Shown here one piece after another: positions 18,880 through 28,248 of a DNA stretch of 64,000 nt (its first letter is position 1; every line of letters starts with the position of its first letter). The position numbers were made by a program, and so were the translations under genes. The notes below the pieces were generated by a model. The model did no database searches, had not been told where the DNA came from, and worked only from the letters and a program-made list of their open reading frames with translations. Origin of the DNA: Mucilaginibacter aquaedulcis. Its GTDB lineage: Bacteria > Bacteroidota > Bacteroidia > Sphingobacteriales > Sphingobacteriaceae. The stretch spans positions 1,488,001 through 1,552,000 of the forward strand of contig NZ_JAUFPR010000002.1 in assembly GCF_030409325.1 (NCBI RefSeq), given 5' to 3'.

Positions 18880-19620
18880 ATGAAACGAGTTATTTATTCA
18901 GGTATTACATCGGTACTGCTGGCCATAATTTTGGTCTCCTGCAAAAAGAATACAGACACGCCGATCGCGTCTTCATCCCTGACGATCGTGAACGCCATTG
19001 CAGGCGGTTCAGCACTTGTGCCCAATTTTAACAGCGGTACACCGTTAATTTATTACAAGACCGCGCAGCAAATAGCTGCGAACAGCTTTATTGAATTTTC
19101 TGGTTTTAAGGGCGATATACCCCTTGCAGTCTCCCTGCTGAGCGACACTACGCATACAATCTACAACCAGACCATTCATCTGAGTAAGGGCGGCATTTCC
19201 ACTCTTTTCCTGACCGGTACCACGACCAATGCTGTTCCGGTGCTGATCACTGACGACATCAAACCGGTGACGGATAGTGCGGTGAGTGTACGGTTTATCA
19301 ACCTATCGAACGATAGCGCTCCGGTAAGCATCAATATCACCGGCAGCCAAAACGCACCTGTTGTCAGCAGCCTTGCTTACAAGGCTGTATCGCCTTTCCA
19401 GCTCTTTACAGTAAAGAGGTCAACCCCGGCCAGCGACAGCTATAGTTTCGAGATCAGGGATGCAGCCAGCGCGAAATTACTGACCACTTATACCTTGACC
19501 GGCCTGATGCCGGGAACAACGGCCGGAAAGCTATTTAAAAACGTAACGGTGGTTTTTAAAGGTGTGCCCGGAGGAAGCAGCACCAGCACACAGGGCGCGA
19601 TCCTGGTGAATAATTACTAA
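18880..19620 (+). CDS. DUF4397 domain lipoprotein
   Basis: The ATG at 18880 gives a lipoprotein signal (LLAIILVSCKK, Cys about residue 21). An earlier ATG at 18835 overlaps the protease end and would hide the signal. Two repeated beta-sandwich-like units are visible (starting SLTIVNAIAGGS and VSVRFINLSNDS), the pattern of DUF4397, a domain of unknown function frequent in Bacteroidota surface lipoproteins. It is the last gene of the locus, and a strong intrinsic terminator follows 40 bases later. It is probably displayed on the outer membrane, perhaps as a binding accessory of the protease/importer. Confidence 0.8.
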   Translation: MKRVIYSGITSVLLAIILVSCKKNTDTPIASSSLTIVNAIAGGSALVPNFNSGTPLIYYKTAQQIAANSFIEFSGFKGDIPLAVSLLSDTTHTIYNQTIHLSKGGISTLFLTGTTTNAVPVLITDDIKPVTDSAVSVRFINLSNDSAPVSINITGSQNAPVVSSLAYKAVSPFQLFTVKRSTPASDSYSFEIRDAASAKLLTTYTLTGLMPGTTAGKLFKNVTVVFKGVPGGSSTSTQGAILVNNY

Positions 19621-19660
19621 CGATATCAGCACCTAAACCGATCAGTTAAGTAAACCTGAA

Positions 19661-19697
19661 AGCGCTACCCGGGTCAATCCGGGAGCGCTTTTTATTT
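19661..19697 (+). terminator. Rho-independent terminator of the first SusCD locus
   Basis: AGCGCTACCCGG pairs with CCGGGAGCGCT (ends at 19689, one internal mismatch) around a short loop and is followed by TTTTTATTTT. GC-rich stem plus T-run on the plus strand. Confidence 0.85.
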
Positions 19698-20196
19698 TGA
19701 TAACAAAAAATCAAGAGAAAAACTATGAGGGCAATCAGAGCCTTGCTTCAAATCTTTCATAAAAACAAATCCGAAGTTAGACATACATGATGTAAGCGGA
19801 GAGTTTTGAAGAACATCTATTTTGCTTATCCCAACCAATCAAACAACATTACTCCAGGTTAATTTTTATAAAAAAGCGCAAAATACCTTTCGCGCCTTCC
19901 TTAAATCATAATCTCAGCATATGACTTGCCAAATCATCAGGGTATTAAGAACCTTATACGACAGGTCCAACGCTTTATCAAGGTATAAAGATAGATGGGA
20001 GGTATAATGGCTCCCGAATCTGCAACTTTTGCCTCGCGTACTTTTGATAGCCGGCTTGATCAGCCCAATAATACGCTTATTGTCTGTATCAGTGAATCTC
20101 GCTTCACCTTTCAGAACTTTTTACTCAAATCCAGCCTAAAAAATTGAATCTTTTGATGAATTCTTAACCGAATTACGACCGCTTGTTCGTAAAAAT
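19698..20196. other. Intergenic stretch between convergent operons, no gene seen
   Basis: About 500 bases contain only short frames on both strands with frequent stops. No known motif or RNA gene was recognised. Confidence 0.5.
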
Positions 20197-21342
20197 CTAA
20201 TTCAACAATCTTTTAAGTTCATTAATTAAATTTGCACCACGAAGATTCTTTTTGATAATCATTCCCTGAGGTGATATTAAAACATTTTGTGGAATATTTT
20301 GAATATCGTATAAGACCATCGCGTCATTTTTGAAACCTCTGGTCAAATCCGCTACTTGAGCCCAAGGCAAATGATCATCATGGATAGCTTTTAACCAATC
20401 TTTTTTAGCTGATAATTTATCAGCAGAAACGCTAATAATGGTGAAGTTTTTCTGCTTAAATAGATTGTAGGCATTGATCAGGTTAGGATTCTCAGCCCGG
20501 CAAGGGCCGCACCAGCTTGCCCAAAAATCAATCAATACATATTTTCCTTTGTAATCATGTAGCGAGACCTTTTTACCTGAACCGTTGGTCAGCGTAAAAT
20601 CCGGGGCAGTAGTACCAATAGATACTTTCCGCATATTTGCGATTTCACCCGCATAAATTTTACCCGCATTACTGGAACGAACCTCGCTTGAAAGTAAATC
20701 AAAAGCGGCTCCAACTAATTTTCCATCGGGATAGAGTCCTGCATATGTCCGCAAAGCGGTCAAACTAACTAAAGAGTTTGGATGTTTCCTGAGGAATGCA
20801 AATGCAATAGGTTTTTTCTCATCTTCTGCTTTCAAAGATTCGTTAATGATGCTATCCCTAAAAGCTGTTGATTTTTGCTTTTCGGGCGTTGCACTACCAA
20901 ATACTGCATTTATCTTATCAATTTTTTCGTCGATCTCATCGATTTCCTTTGAAAATCCTATATAAAGTGCGTTCAGCTCACCTCCTGAAACTTTACTATT
21001 TGCCAGTAGATCGCCACTAATAATTGATGTGTAACCGGATTCAAGAAAAATGTTAAGTAGTCCGGCATCATAAAATCTAAAGCCGTTTCCTTGTGTGTTG
21101 ATCACCAGAAGTGCCGGTCTCGGGTAATCAATCAATCCTGAAAATGTAAATGACCCGTGTTTTATAATTGTAGAGTCGACAAGCTGTTGTTTCCCATCAG
21201 AATATAACAGATATGCCTTTGCAGGTGCGTTGTAGTCACCAATCTTTGCATCAATCATGTACTTTATTTCCTGGGCGTGCAATGTGGTTTGGATAATAAT
21301 TAAGATAAAAACAGTAATCAGGTGTTTGTAATAGCTTTTCAT
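20197..21342 (-). CDS. TlpA-like thioredoxin-fold protein with DUF4369 domain
   Basis: The 381-residue protein has a signal peptide (about 1-23), an N-terminal DUF4369 beta domain (about 25-120), a helical middle and a C-terminal TlpA/ResA-type thioredoxin domain (about 240-381). The active site is DFWASWCGPCRAENPN. Such proteins are exported thiol-disulfide reductases, and DUF4369-TlpA fusions often accompany SusCD and M16 peptidases in Sphingobacteriaceae. It is the last gene of the minus-strand cluster, separated from the M16 gene by 239 bases with a hairpin. It may therefore be partly uncoupled from the operon. A paralogue with WCVPC lies at 24389. Confidence 0.9.
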   Translation of the reverse strand: MKSYYKHLITVFILIIIQTTLHAQEIKYMIDAKIGDYNAPAKAYLLYSDGKQQLVDSTIIKHGSFTFSGLIDYPRPALLVINTQGNGFRFYDAGLLNIFLESGYTSIISGDLLANSKVSGGELNALYIGFSKEIDEIDEKIDKINAVFGSATPEKQKSTAFRDSIINESLKAEDEKKPIAFAFLRKHPNSLVSLTALRTYAGLYPDGKLVGAAFDLLSSEVRSSNAGKIYAGEIANMRKVSIGTTAPDFTLTNGSGKKVSLHDYKGKYVLIDFWASWCGPCRAENPNLINAYNLFKQKNFTIISVSADKLSAKKDWLKAIHDDHLPWAQVADLTRGFKNDAMVLYDIQNIPQNVLISPQGMIIKKNLRGANLINELKRLLN

Positions 21343-21416
21343 TTTTTAATAGAGTATGATAATAAGTCATTAAGTAGCGTTGAGCATAAACCGACGAGGC
21401 TTTAACTTAACAACAA

Positions 21417-21450
21417 AAATAATAAAATACCAATCAGTATTTTATTATTT
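21417..21450 (-). terminator. AT-rich hairpin downstream of the M16 peptidase gene
   Basis: Perfect 14-bp arms (AAATAATAAAATAC and its complement) surround the 6-nt loop CAATCA. Read on the minus strand, the stem is followed by TTTGTTG. It lies between the M16 stop and the last TlpA-like gene and could end or attenuate the operon. Confidence 0.45.
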
Positions 21451-21581
21451 AATCATGCGTGATAATTTAATTATTAAACAATAAATTGCTTAACGGCAAG
21501 GTCCGCACAGAACATAACCATTATAATCACTGTTCATAACAATTTCAACAGTTCTTATAATTAGTTCTGTTAATCACTATA

Positions 21582-24371
21582 TCATAATTTACTTCTTTCA
21601 GGCATCAATACCAACCTGATATAGTTTTTGCAATTCAGATATTTACTGGCCAGTTTTTTGATGTCTGCTACAGCGATTTTGCTGATCAGATCATTATAAT
21701 TACTGAGCTGCTCCAAAGGCTCATCGTTTTGCAATTGTCCACTCAGATACCCCAGCCAGAAACCATTACTTTGCAACTGGGTTTCCATTATTCGGCGATT
21801 TTCAGCTTTGAACTTTTCCAAATTTAAGGGTAAAGGACCATTGACCCTGACCTTATCTAATTCATCTAAAACGGAGGCGATCAATTTTTCGACGTTTTCC
21901 GGTGCGCAGCCAAACGAGATATTTAAATTAAAACGTGCCTGCGGATATTTAACGGTGCCAACCTTCACACCGGGTGAGTAAACACCGCTTTCCTCTTCGC
22001 GTAAACGTTCATTCAGTCTAATGGCTATCACTTCCTGAAGGGCATCCATTTTAAGATCGTTTGCTATGTTAAAATCAAAAGGACCCGAAAAAACAAGATT
22101 CACTGTCGCCCTGGGTTCAGTGCCCTTAAACACCGTTTTTTGTATAGTACCGGCTGGTGTAGTTAAATGAAGATTCTGAGCTTGTTCATGTTTTTTCAAG
22201 TCAGGGAGGCTGCCAAGATATTTTTCAAGCAATGGTTTAATGGTAGTAGTGTCAATGCTTCCTGTGAATACAAAGGTCATTGACCCCATATCGGCAAATC
22301 TTTCCTGGTAAATATAAAACGCCCTATCCAATGAAATCTGGTCCAGTTTTGAAATATTAGGACCTGTTCGCCGGACATTGTAATCGCCAAGTACGGCGTT
22401 GACCGTATCGGCATATACCTTGGCGGGATCCTGATCACGGTTAACAAGCGAGGCCTTTGAGCGGGAAATGATACCATTGAACTGTAATAAATCTTTACGC
22501 GGTTCTGTCAAATAAGCATAACTTAATTCCAGGGCCGCCTGAAGATCATTTATGCTACTGCTTCCGCTGATTCCCTGAACACGTTCATTGATAAAAGGGC
22601 GCACACTGATTTGCCGGGCTGAAAGGTTTTCAGACAGTTCGGTAGCATTATAATTTCCGGCACCGAATGACGGGATCATATTAGCGGCGTTAGCTGACTG
22701 AAAATCGGCATCACTGTATAATGATGTCCCCCCTGCTGAAAAACCTGTAAATAAGATCTGGTTATTTTTAAAATCAGTCGGTTTCAAAAGAACGCGGATT
22801 CCGTTGCTCAATGTAAGTGTGACAATATGGAGCGTGGGGTTAAGTTGCTCGCTAACGATCTTTCCCGGTACCGGTTCCCGGCTTAATATAGGACGTGTGT
22901 TATCGGATTCTTCATACGGGGAGATCTGATCTTTTTCTACCTGGTGGATCCAGGCATCTACGGTTTCTTTTTTAGGAAGCCGACTTTTTTCATTTTCAGG
23001 AGCCGTAATCAGAATGTCCCGGTCTGCGATTTTTGCCTGAGCCCTTATTAACTTGTTCAAGTCTCCAGAACTAACTTCAGGCAGATACTTCCGGGCAAGT
23101 TCATGCTCTGCATCTATGCCGGGAGATGAGGTTCCATTTAGGAAATATTGCAGATATTCCTTGACATAACTCTCTGATGAAGTTTTATTTTTCTCCTTTA
23201 AAGCCGATTCCATCTGGTTCATAAAGCTCCGTTTCGCACGTTCAAGTTCCCGTTCGGTAAACCCGAAACGCTTTAATCGTTCATGTTCCCTCCATATCGC
23301 TTTAAAGCCGGTTTGCAGGTCTCCTGGCTTGGGCGAAACTGTGATCGTGTAACTATCGATTCCTCCAATAAAATGGCCGATACCCGCACTGGACTTTACA
23401 AATGCCACATCTCCCCGGCGCTGCAATTCTGTTAAACGCTCAGAGAACATGTTGTTAAACAACTCACGCACGAGGCTTTCCCTGTATTGGGAGGCAGTAT
23501 GCATGGGAAGCTCGGGCTGCTTAAAGATCACCTCTATATCCGTACTGGTCTTTTCCGGATCGGTATAAGCAAGGAATTGGCTTTTGCCTGTAAGAGACAC
23601 CTGGTAGGGTGTTCTCGTTTTTTCGTGTACAGGGTTTTTGAGGTCCCCGAATCTTACCTTTATAGCATTTTCCATCGCATTAACATCAATATCACCAACT
23701 ACGATGATAGCCTGCAGGTTCGGTCTATACCAGTCATGATAAAAACTTTTTAGTGTTTCAGGTTTAAAATTCTTAAGTATATCGTCGGACCCGATTGGCA
23801 ATCGCCTGGCATAAATAGAGTTATTAAGCAGATGGGGAAAGTATAATTGCCGTATTCGTTCATCTGCCCCTTTTTTCAATCTTTTCTCCTCCAAAATTAC
23901 TCCCCGTTCCTTATCTATCTCAGCCGGATCAAGCATAGCTTCCTGTGCCCAATCGCGCATGATCATGATGCCTTGAGCAACGATTTTAGGATCGTCGGCG
24001 GGCATCGGCAGCTGGTAAACTGTTTCGTCGAAGCTGGTGTAAGCATTCAGGTCTGCCCCAAATCTTACACCGCATTTTTGAAGATAGTTGATCAGTTCGT
24101 TCTTTGGAAAGTGTGTAGTTCCGTTAAAACTCATGTGTTCCATAAAGTGGGCAAGGCCGCGTTGATCATCTTTTTCCACAACAGAGCCGAATTTATTGGC
24201 CAGGTAGAATATTACCCGCTTTCCCGGGTTCTCGTTATGCCTGATGTAATAAGTAAAGCCATTGGGCAGCTTTCCCGTACGCACGGCTGGATCAAGCGGC
24301 AAGTCCTGCCCTTTTGCTGTCAGTGTCGTAACCGTTATTGCGCAAATGGCTGTTAATAATTTAAAATTCAT
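21582..24371 (-). CDS. M16 (insulinase/pitrilysin) family zinc peptidase
   Basis: The 929-residue protein has a signal peptide (about 1-21) and the inverted zinc motif HFMEH (residues about 75-79), with the downstream Glu near residue 155 in IDKERGVILEE. This is the catalytic N-terminal M16 half. A second M16 half (about 510-929) lacks the motif and would close the peptide-binding clamshell. The length is normal for the two-domain periplasmic form. These enzymes degrade peptides enclosed in a chamber. It sits 17 bases after a TlpA-like gene in the same operon, in line with processing of peptides imported by the SusCD pair upstream in the cluster (inference). Confidence 0.93.
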   Translation of the reverse strand: MNFKLLTAICAITVTTLTAKGQDLPLDPAVRTGKLPNGFTYYIRHNENPGKRVIFYLANKFGSVVEKDDQRGLAHFMEHMSFNGTTHFPKNELINYLQKCGVRFGADLNAYTSFDETVYQLPMPADDPKIVAQGIMIMRDWAQEAMLDPAEIDKERGVILEEKRLKKGADERIRQLYFPHLLNNSIYARRLPIGSDDILKNFKPETLKSFYHDWYRPNLQAIIVVGDIDVNAMENAIKVRFGDLKNPVHEKTRTPYQVSLTGKSQFLAYTDPEKTSTDIEVIFKQPELPMHTASQYRESLVRELFNNMFSERLTELQRRGDVAFVKSSAGIGHFIGGIDSYTITVSPKPGDLQTGFKAIWREHERLKRFGFTERELERAKRSFMNQMESALKEKNKTSSESYVKEYLQYFLNGTSSPGIDAEHELARKYLPEVSSGDLNKLIRAQAKIADRDILITAPENEKSRLPKKETVDAWIHQVEKDQISPYEESDNTRPILSREPVPGKIVSEQLNPTLHIVTLTLSNGIRVLLKPTDFKNNQILFTGFSAGGTSLYSDADFQSANAANMIPSFGAGNYNATELSENLSARQISVRPFINERVQGISGSSSINDLQAALELSYAYLTEPRKDLLQFNGIISRSKASLVNRDQDPAKVYADTVNAVLGDYNVRRTGPNISKLDQISLDRAFYIYQERFADMGSMTFVFTGSIDTTTIKPLLEKYLGSLPDLKKHEQAQNLHLTTPAGTIQKTVFKGTEPRATVNLVFSGPFDFNIANDLKMDALQEVIAIRLNERLREEESGVYSPGVKVGTVKYPQARFNLNISFGCAPENVEKLIASVLDELDKVRVNGPLPLNLEKFKAENRRIMETQLQSNGFWLGYLSGQLQNDEPLEQLSNYNDLISKIAVADIKKLASKYLNCKNYIRLVLMPERSKL

Positions 24372-24388
24372 ATTTTTTGTCGCTGCTT

Positions 24389-25519
24389 TTAGTTTAGTAA
24401 TTCGGCAAGTTTTTGGTTAAGTTCTTCGCCGCGCAGGTTTTTTCCTATTATTTTTCCGTTCGGATCGATCAGATAATTTTGCGGAATTGCCGTGACTCCA
24501 TAGAGCTTCGCTACTTCGCTGTTCCAAAATTTAAGGTCAGAGACCTGTGTCCATTCCAACCCATCAGCTTTGATCGCTGCCAGCCAATCATTTTTCTTTC
24601 CTGGCCGGTCAAGTGAAACACCCAGTACCGTAAAGTTTTTTTCTTTATATTGTTTATACACTTTCACCACATTCGGGTTCTCATTGCGACATGGCACGCA
24701 CCACGATGCCCAAAAATCCAACAATACGTATTTCCCCTTAAACGCTGATAAAGAAACAGGTTTATCGTTAACATCATTCAGGGTAAAAGCCGGCGCTTGC
24801 GCACCAATGTCCGTAGCATTTTTAGATGCCAATGATTTCGCGTAAGATTGTCCGGCTTCGGTGTTACGAATGGCTTCCGTTAGTCCGCGGTATAGAGGCT
24901 CTGTAACCTGGGCGTCCATTGGGTCTCCGCTGATCTCCATCAACGCCAGCAGGCTGATATAAGAATCCGGGTTTTGTTTGATGAACTGTCGCTGAAGCAA
25001 TTTCCGTGCAGTAATCAGCTTATCAGCGCGCGATTGCAAATCATTAATAAAGTTTTGATCCTGTTTTTTATCAGCAGGAGCAATTGAGTATTCCCAATTG
25101 AGTTTAACAATCGCCTGCTCTGGAGCAGCTATAAATGCTTTATATTTTAAATTTTCATCGTTGATCTTTGACCCGCTTATCGTTGCTTTTTTGACAGAAT
25201 CCGGTGATGTCAGCAGCATGTTGCCCTTATCAAGATATAATAAAGTAAAATCCGCGCTGCGATTAAGCTTATTTAAACCTACGCCTTCATGATCTAGAAT
25301 CAATTGGGCAACAAGCGGATCTTTAAGGTTGCCTTTAAACTCAAAGGCTCCTCTATTAACCTGTACAGAATCTTTGATAATCTTTCCCGCATATTTATAT
25401 ACCAGATAGGCTTTTTCAGGGGCATCCCCTTTTCCTATTTTCGCCTTTAGTATAAAATTGCTTTGAGCAAGCAGGGATGCAGGTAAGAAACAGAATGCCA
25501 GCAGCATTATTTTTTTCAT
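24389..25519 (-). CDS. TlpA-like thioredoxin-fold protein with DUF4369 domain
   Basis: The 376-residue paralogue of the protein at 20197 has a signal peptide (about 1-18), a DUF4369 beta domain (about 20-115), a helical linker and a C-terminal TlpA/ResA domain with active site DFWASWCVPCRNENPN (WCVPC instead of WCGPC). It is probably a periplasmic or lipid-anchored thiol reductase. It follows the second MutS-like gene by 37 bases and precedes the M16 peptidase by 17 bases, so all three are likely on one mRNA. The changed CxxC interior suggests a redox potential different from its sister. Confidence 0.9.
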   Translation of the reverse strand: MKKIMLLAFCFLPASLLAQSNFILKAKIGKGDAPEKAYLVYKYAGKIIKDSVQVNRGAFEFKGNLKDPLVAQLILDHEGVGLNKLNRSADFTLLYLDKGNMLLTSPDSVKKATISGSKINDENLKYKAFIAAPEQAIVKLNWEYSIAPADKKQDQNFINDLQSRADKLITARKLLQRQFIKQNPDSYISLLALMEISGDPMDAQVTEPLYRGLTEAIRNTEAGQSYAKSLASKNATDIGAQAPAFTLNDVNDKPVSLSAFKGKYVLLDFWASWCVPCRNENPNVVKVYKQYKEKNFTVLGVSLDRPGKKNDWLAAIKADGLEWTQVSDLKFWNSEVAKLYGVTAIPQNYLIDPNGKIIGKNLRGEELNQKLAELLN

Positions 25520-25556
25520 AATGAGTTTTTTTATTAAATAATATGAATTTGATTGA

Positions 25557-26906
25557 TTATTGTGGGCAGTTACCGGATTTTGGCATTTCCTTAATCAGTT
25601 CAAGTATGCCTTCATTTTCGATAATCGTCATACCATGCCGGTCCTCAGAGACACCTTCATTCAGCTGATAACTATACTGTGGCTTCGAACCGTTCATGAT
25701 CGTGGGCAGATAAGTGAAGCGAAAATTACCGCAACGTTCGCGGAGCATTTTACCGACCTCGGTGATATGGGTAGAAATGATAAAAAAACTATCTCTTTTT
25801 CCGGAAAATGCCTCACTGATAGCTAAAGTCGCGTCATAGGCGTCTTTCACATTGGTACCTTTAAAAAGTTCATCGAAAATGACGAACAAAGTTTTCCCGG
25901 TTGCCACATCTTCCGCGATTTTTTTGACCCTTAATACTTCAGCATAAAAATGACTATATCCTAGACCGAGGTCGTCGGGAACATTGATCGATGAGTATAA
26001 ACCGTCCTTCACCGAAAATGACATGCTCTTAGCCGCAACCGGGAATCCCATATGGGCGAGGTAGACGGCGATGCCGGCAGATTTCATCAATGTTGATTTT
26101 CCTGCCATGTTTGCCCCTGTCAGAAAAGTAACGTTCGAGTCAGCATGAAATGTCACGTAGTTGCCTGTCGCATTTTTAATACAAGGATGACAGAGGCCAT
26201 TAATATACATGGCATTTTCCTCCTTTGGAAGCGCCTTCGCGTAGCAAAAGCCGTTTCTCCTGGCAACTACGGCTACTGCGAGATAAACATCCAGTTCATA
26301 AAGCAGGCCCATCAATTTCTCCATTTTGTCCCGTAAAACTCCTCTTAGCAGATGATCATATCTGATAAGCTTACGGACAGATATTTCCCTAGCGTTTGTT
26401 TCTCCATCTAGGTCAATTGGCAATTTGTCATCCGTCAAAATGGCGGTGAAGCTGGCAAGGGTATCTGAATAAGGAGTTTTCTCCCGATCTATACTAAGGA
26501 TGAAGTCTTTGCATCTTTTCAACATGGAGACCGTTTGGAGAACAGCGTCTTTGAAGCTATCAAAGGTACCATCCTGTGCAGCGATCTGAAGTATTTTTTT
26601 AATCGCAATATCTTTGGCTGCGAGCAGGAGGCTCGCGCCCCCCCCTCCATGGAGATAATCCTCCATAACCGCAAATTCCTCGGCGTGAAAGGGAAAAACG
26701 AATGCCTGCCCTGTGAAATATCTAAAAATTGCGCTGCGTTTATTGATGTCTGCAGACTCCAAGAGAGGCTGGCGAAACATTGTATCCATAAGTCGTGTCC
26801 CGCCCGGGGTTACCGTACCGTCAAAAAGCCTGGCAATCGAATTATTTTTATACCTGCCCGGTATGTTCAGGTCGTCAAGGGTCTGTTTATCCGCAAATTG
26901 GCTCAT
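25557..26906 (-). CDS. Short MutS-like ATPase (paralogue A)
   Basis: The 449-residue protein contains the MutS lever/core segment (NSIARLFDGTVTPGGTRLMD, about residues 22-41) and the MutS ATPase. The latter shows Walker A GANMAGKST, Walker B LFVIFDELFKGTN, the STHITEV segment and a C-terminal DRHGMTIIENEGI in place of the usual signature end. Mismatch-binding domain I, the connector and any Smr domain are absent, so classical mismatch recognition is not expected. The ATG overlaps the stop of paralogue B by four bases (ATGA), indicating translational coupling and perhaps a heterodimer, as MutS proteins work as dimers. It is co-operonic with ABC transporter and SusCD genes. Function unknown. 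Confidence 0.88.
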   Translation of the reverse strand: MSQFADKQTLDDLNIPGRYKNNSIARLFDGTVTPGGTRLMDTMFRQPLLESADINKRSAIFRYFTGQAFVFPFHAEEFAVMEDYLHGGGGASLLLAAKDIAIKKILQIAAQDGTFDSFKDAVLQTVSMLKRCKDFILSIDREKTPYSDTLASFTAILTDDKLPIDLDGETNAREISVRKLIRYDHLLRGVLRDKMEKLMGLLYELDVYLAVAVVARRNGFCYAKALPKEENAMYINGLCHPCIKNATGNYVTFHADSNVTFLTGANMAGKSTLMKSAGIAVYLAHMGFPVAAKSMSFSVKDGLYSSINVPDDLGLGYSHFYAEVLRVKKIAEDVATGKTLFVIFDELFKGTNVKDAYDATLAISEAFSGKRDSFFIISTHITEVGKMLRERCGNFRFTYLPTIMNGSKPQYSYQLNEGVSEDRHGMTIIENEGILELIKEMPKSGNCPQ

Positions 26907-28246
26907 GATTGTAAGGTTGTTGTTTTAGCTATACGAAGGATTTCCAGTATGCGTTCATTATTAATAATCACCATGCCGTGCCGGTCGGCGGTGATTCCGT
27001 TTTGAAGTTTATAGGTGTAAACGGGCTTCTTGCCCTCCATCCTGGTTGGCAGGTAAACAAAGTTGATATTTTTACAACATTCTTTAAGCGCTTCGCCGGC
27101 TTCTATAATATGGGTTGAAACAACAAATACGCAATTCTGCCGCTTTGAGAAGGCTTCGGTCAATGCGATTGTTCCTTCGCAGGCGTCTTGTACGTTAGTG
27201 CCCCTGAACAGCTCATCAAAAATGATGAATAGACGCTTGCTACCGGCGAGTTCTTTTGCTATCTTTTTGACGCGCAGCACTTCCGTGTAGAAATGGCTGC
27301 TGCCTGAAGAAAGATCATCAGGAAGGTTTATCGTTGTATAAATCCCGTCCCGTACAGAAAACTCCATTTTCGTTGCAGGCACAGGAAAACCCATATGAGC
27401 CAAGTAAAGTGCTACACCAAGTGATTTCATAAATGTAGATTTGCCTGCCATGTTTGCTCCAGTCAGGAAGATCACCGGAAAATCCCGAGTAATGCTAACG
27501 GAGTTGGATACGGGGATGGCAATGTGCGGATGATATAATCCTTCGACGGATAAATAATTTTGTTCCATTGGCAATACCAGAGGCAATACCAGATTAAGCT
27601 GCCGTGCCACCTTGGCTACTGATACAAAAACATCCAGCCGGTATACCCATTGCAAAATCTGTTCAATTTCTTTATGGTAACTAAACCTGATCAATTGGTC
27701 GGAAGCCGACAATTCCTTAAAATTGAGTCTTGTATTACGATTTTTCCGAAGCAGGGGCGCCAATTCGCTATGCTCTAAAATATCTAGAGAGCCATGCAGT
27801 TCATCTATTAATATAGCAGGGATATTGACCGGGTTATCGGTCATTTTTTGAAGTTCTTTGAGTAATTCAAGCGTTGCGGCCACACCGGTCCTGATGTTCT
27901 TATAGCCGGTATCTCCGGCAATCAGTGCGGAGAGTTTTCTTTTAAAAACATTTTCCTCGTACGATAGCTTTGAGCGTTCGTCGGTATCAGCCATGTACTG
28001 TTCTACCGTATCCAGTAAACTGCCCTCGAGCGGGAACGCAACTTCCCGTGATTTGAAAAAGTTAATAATATTTGTCCGATAAATGATTGTGTCCGGATCC
28101 GAAAGCGGATTAAGAAACATGGCCTCGAGTATTTCCGACCCGGCTCGTGTCGATGTATGATTAAATATGCTGAATATGGAATCCCGTCCCCGCTTGCTGA
28201 AAATATTCAAATCATTCAAAGTTTGCTTGTCTGTATTGAAACCCAT
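26903..28246 (-). CDS. Short MutS-like ATPase (paralogue B)
   Basis: The 447-residue protein from ATG 28246 (two bases after the permease stop; a longer start would overlap the permease) resembles its neighbour along its length. The core segment is DSIFSIFNHTSTRAGSEILE, Walker A GANMAGKST, Walker B LFIIFDELFRGTN, then VSTHIIEAG, and the end has DRHGMVIINNERIL. It likewise lacks the DNA mismatch-binding and connector domains of MutS. Both paralogues keep the catalytic Lys, Asp and Glu, so ATPase activity is likely. The tight spacing on both sides places it inside one operon with a GldA/GldFG-like ABC system. It could use its clamp on something other than mismatched DNA (inference). Confidence 0.88.
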   Translation of the reverse strand: MGFNTDKQTLNDLNIFSKRGRDSIFSIFNHTSTRAGSEILEAMFLNPLSDPDTIIYRTNIINFFKSREVAFPLEGSLLDTVEQYMADTDERSKLSYEENVFKRKLSALIAGDTGYKNIRTGVAATLELLKELQKMTDNPVNIPAILIDELHGSLDILEHSELAPLLRKNRNTRLNFKELSASDQLIRFSYHKEIEQILQWVYRLDVFVSVAKVARQLNLVLPLVLPMEQNYLSVEGLYHPHIAIPVSNSVSITRDFPVIFLTGANMAGKSTFMKSLGVALYLAHMGFPVPATKMEFSVRDGIYTTINLPDDLSSGSSHFYTEVLRVKKIAKELAGSKRLFIIFDELFRGTNVQDACEGTIALTEAFSKRQNCVFVVSTHIIEAGEALKECCKNINFVYLPTRMEGKKPVYTYKLQNGITADRHGMVIINNERILEILRIAKTTTLQS

Positions 28247-28248
28247 CA

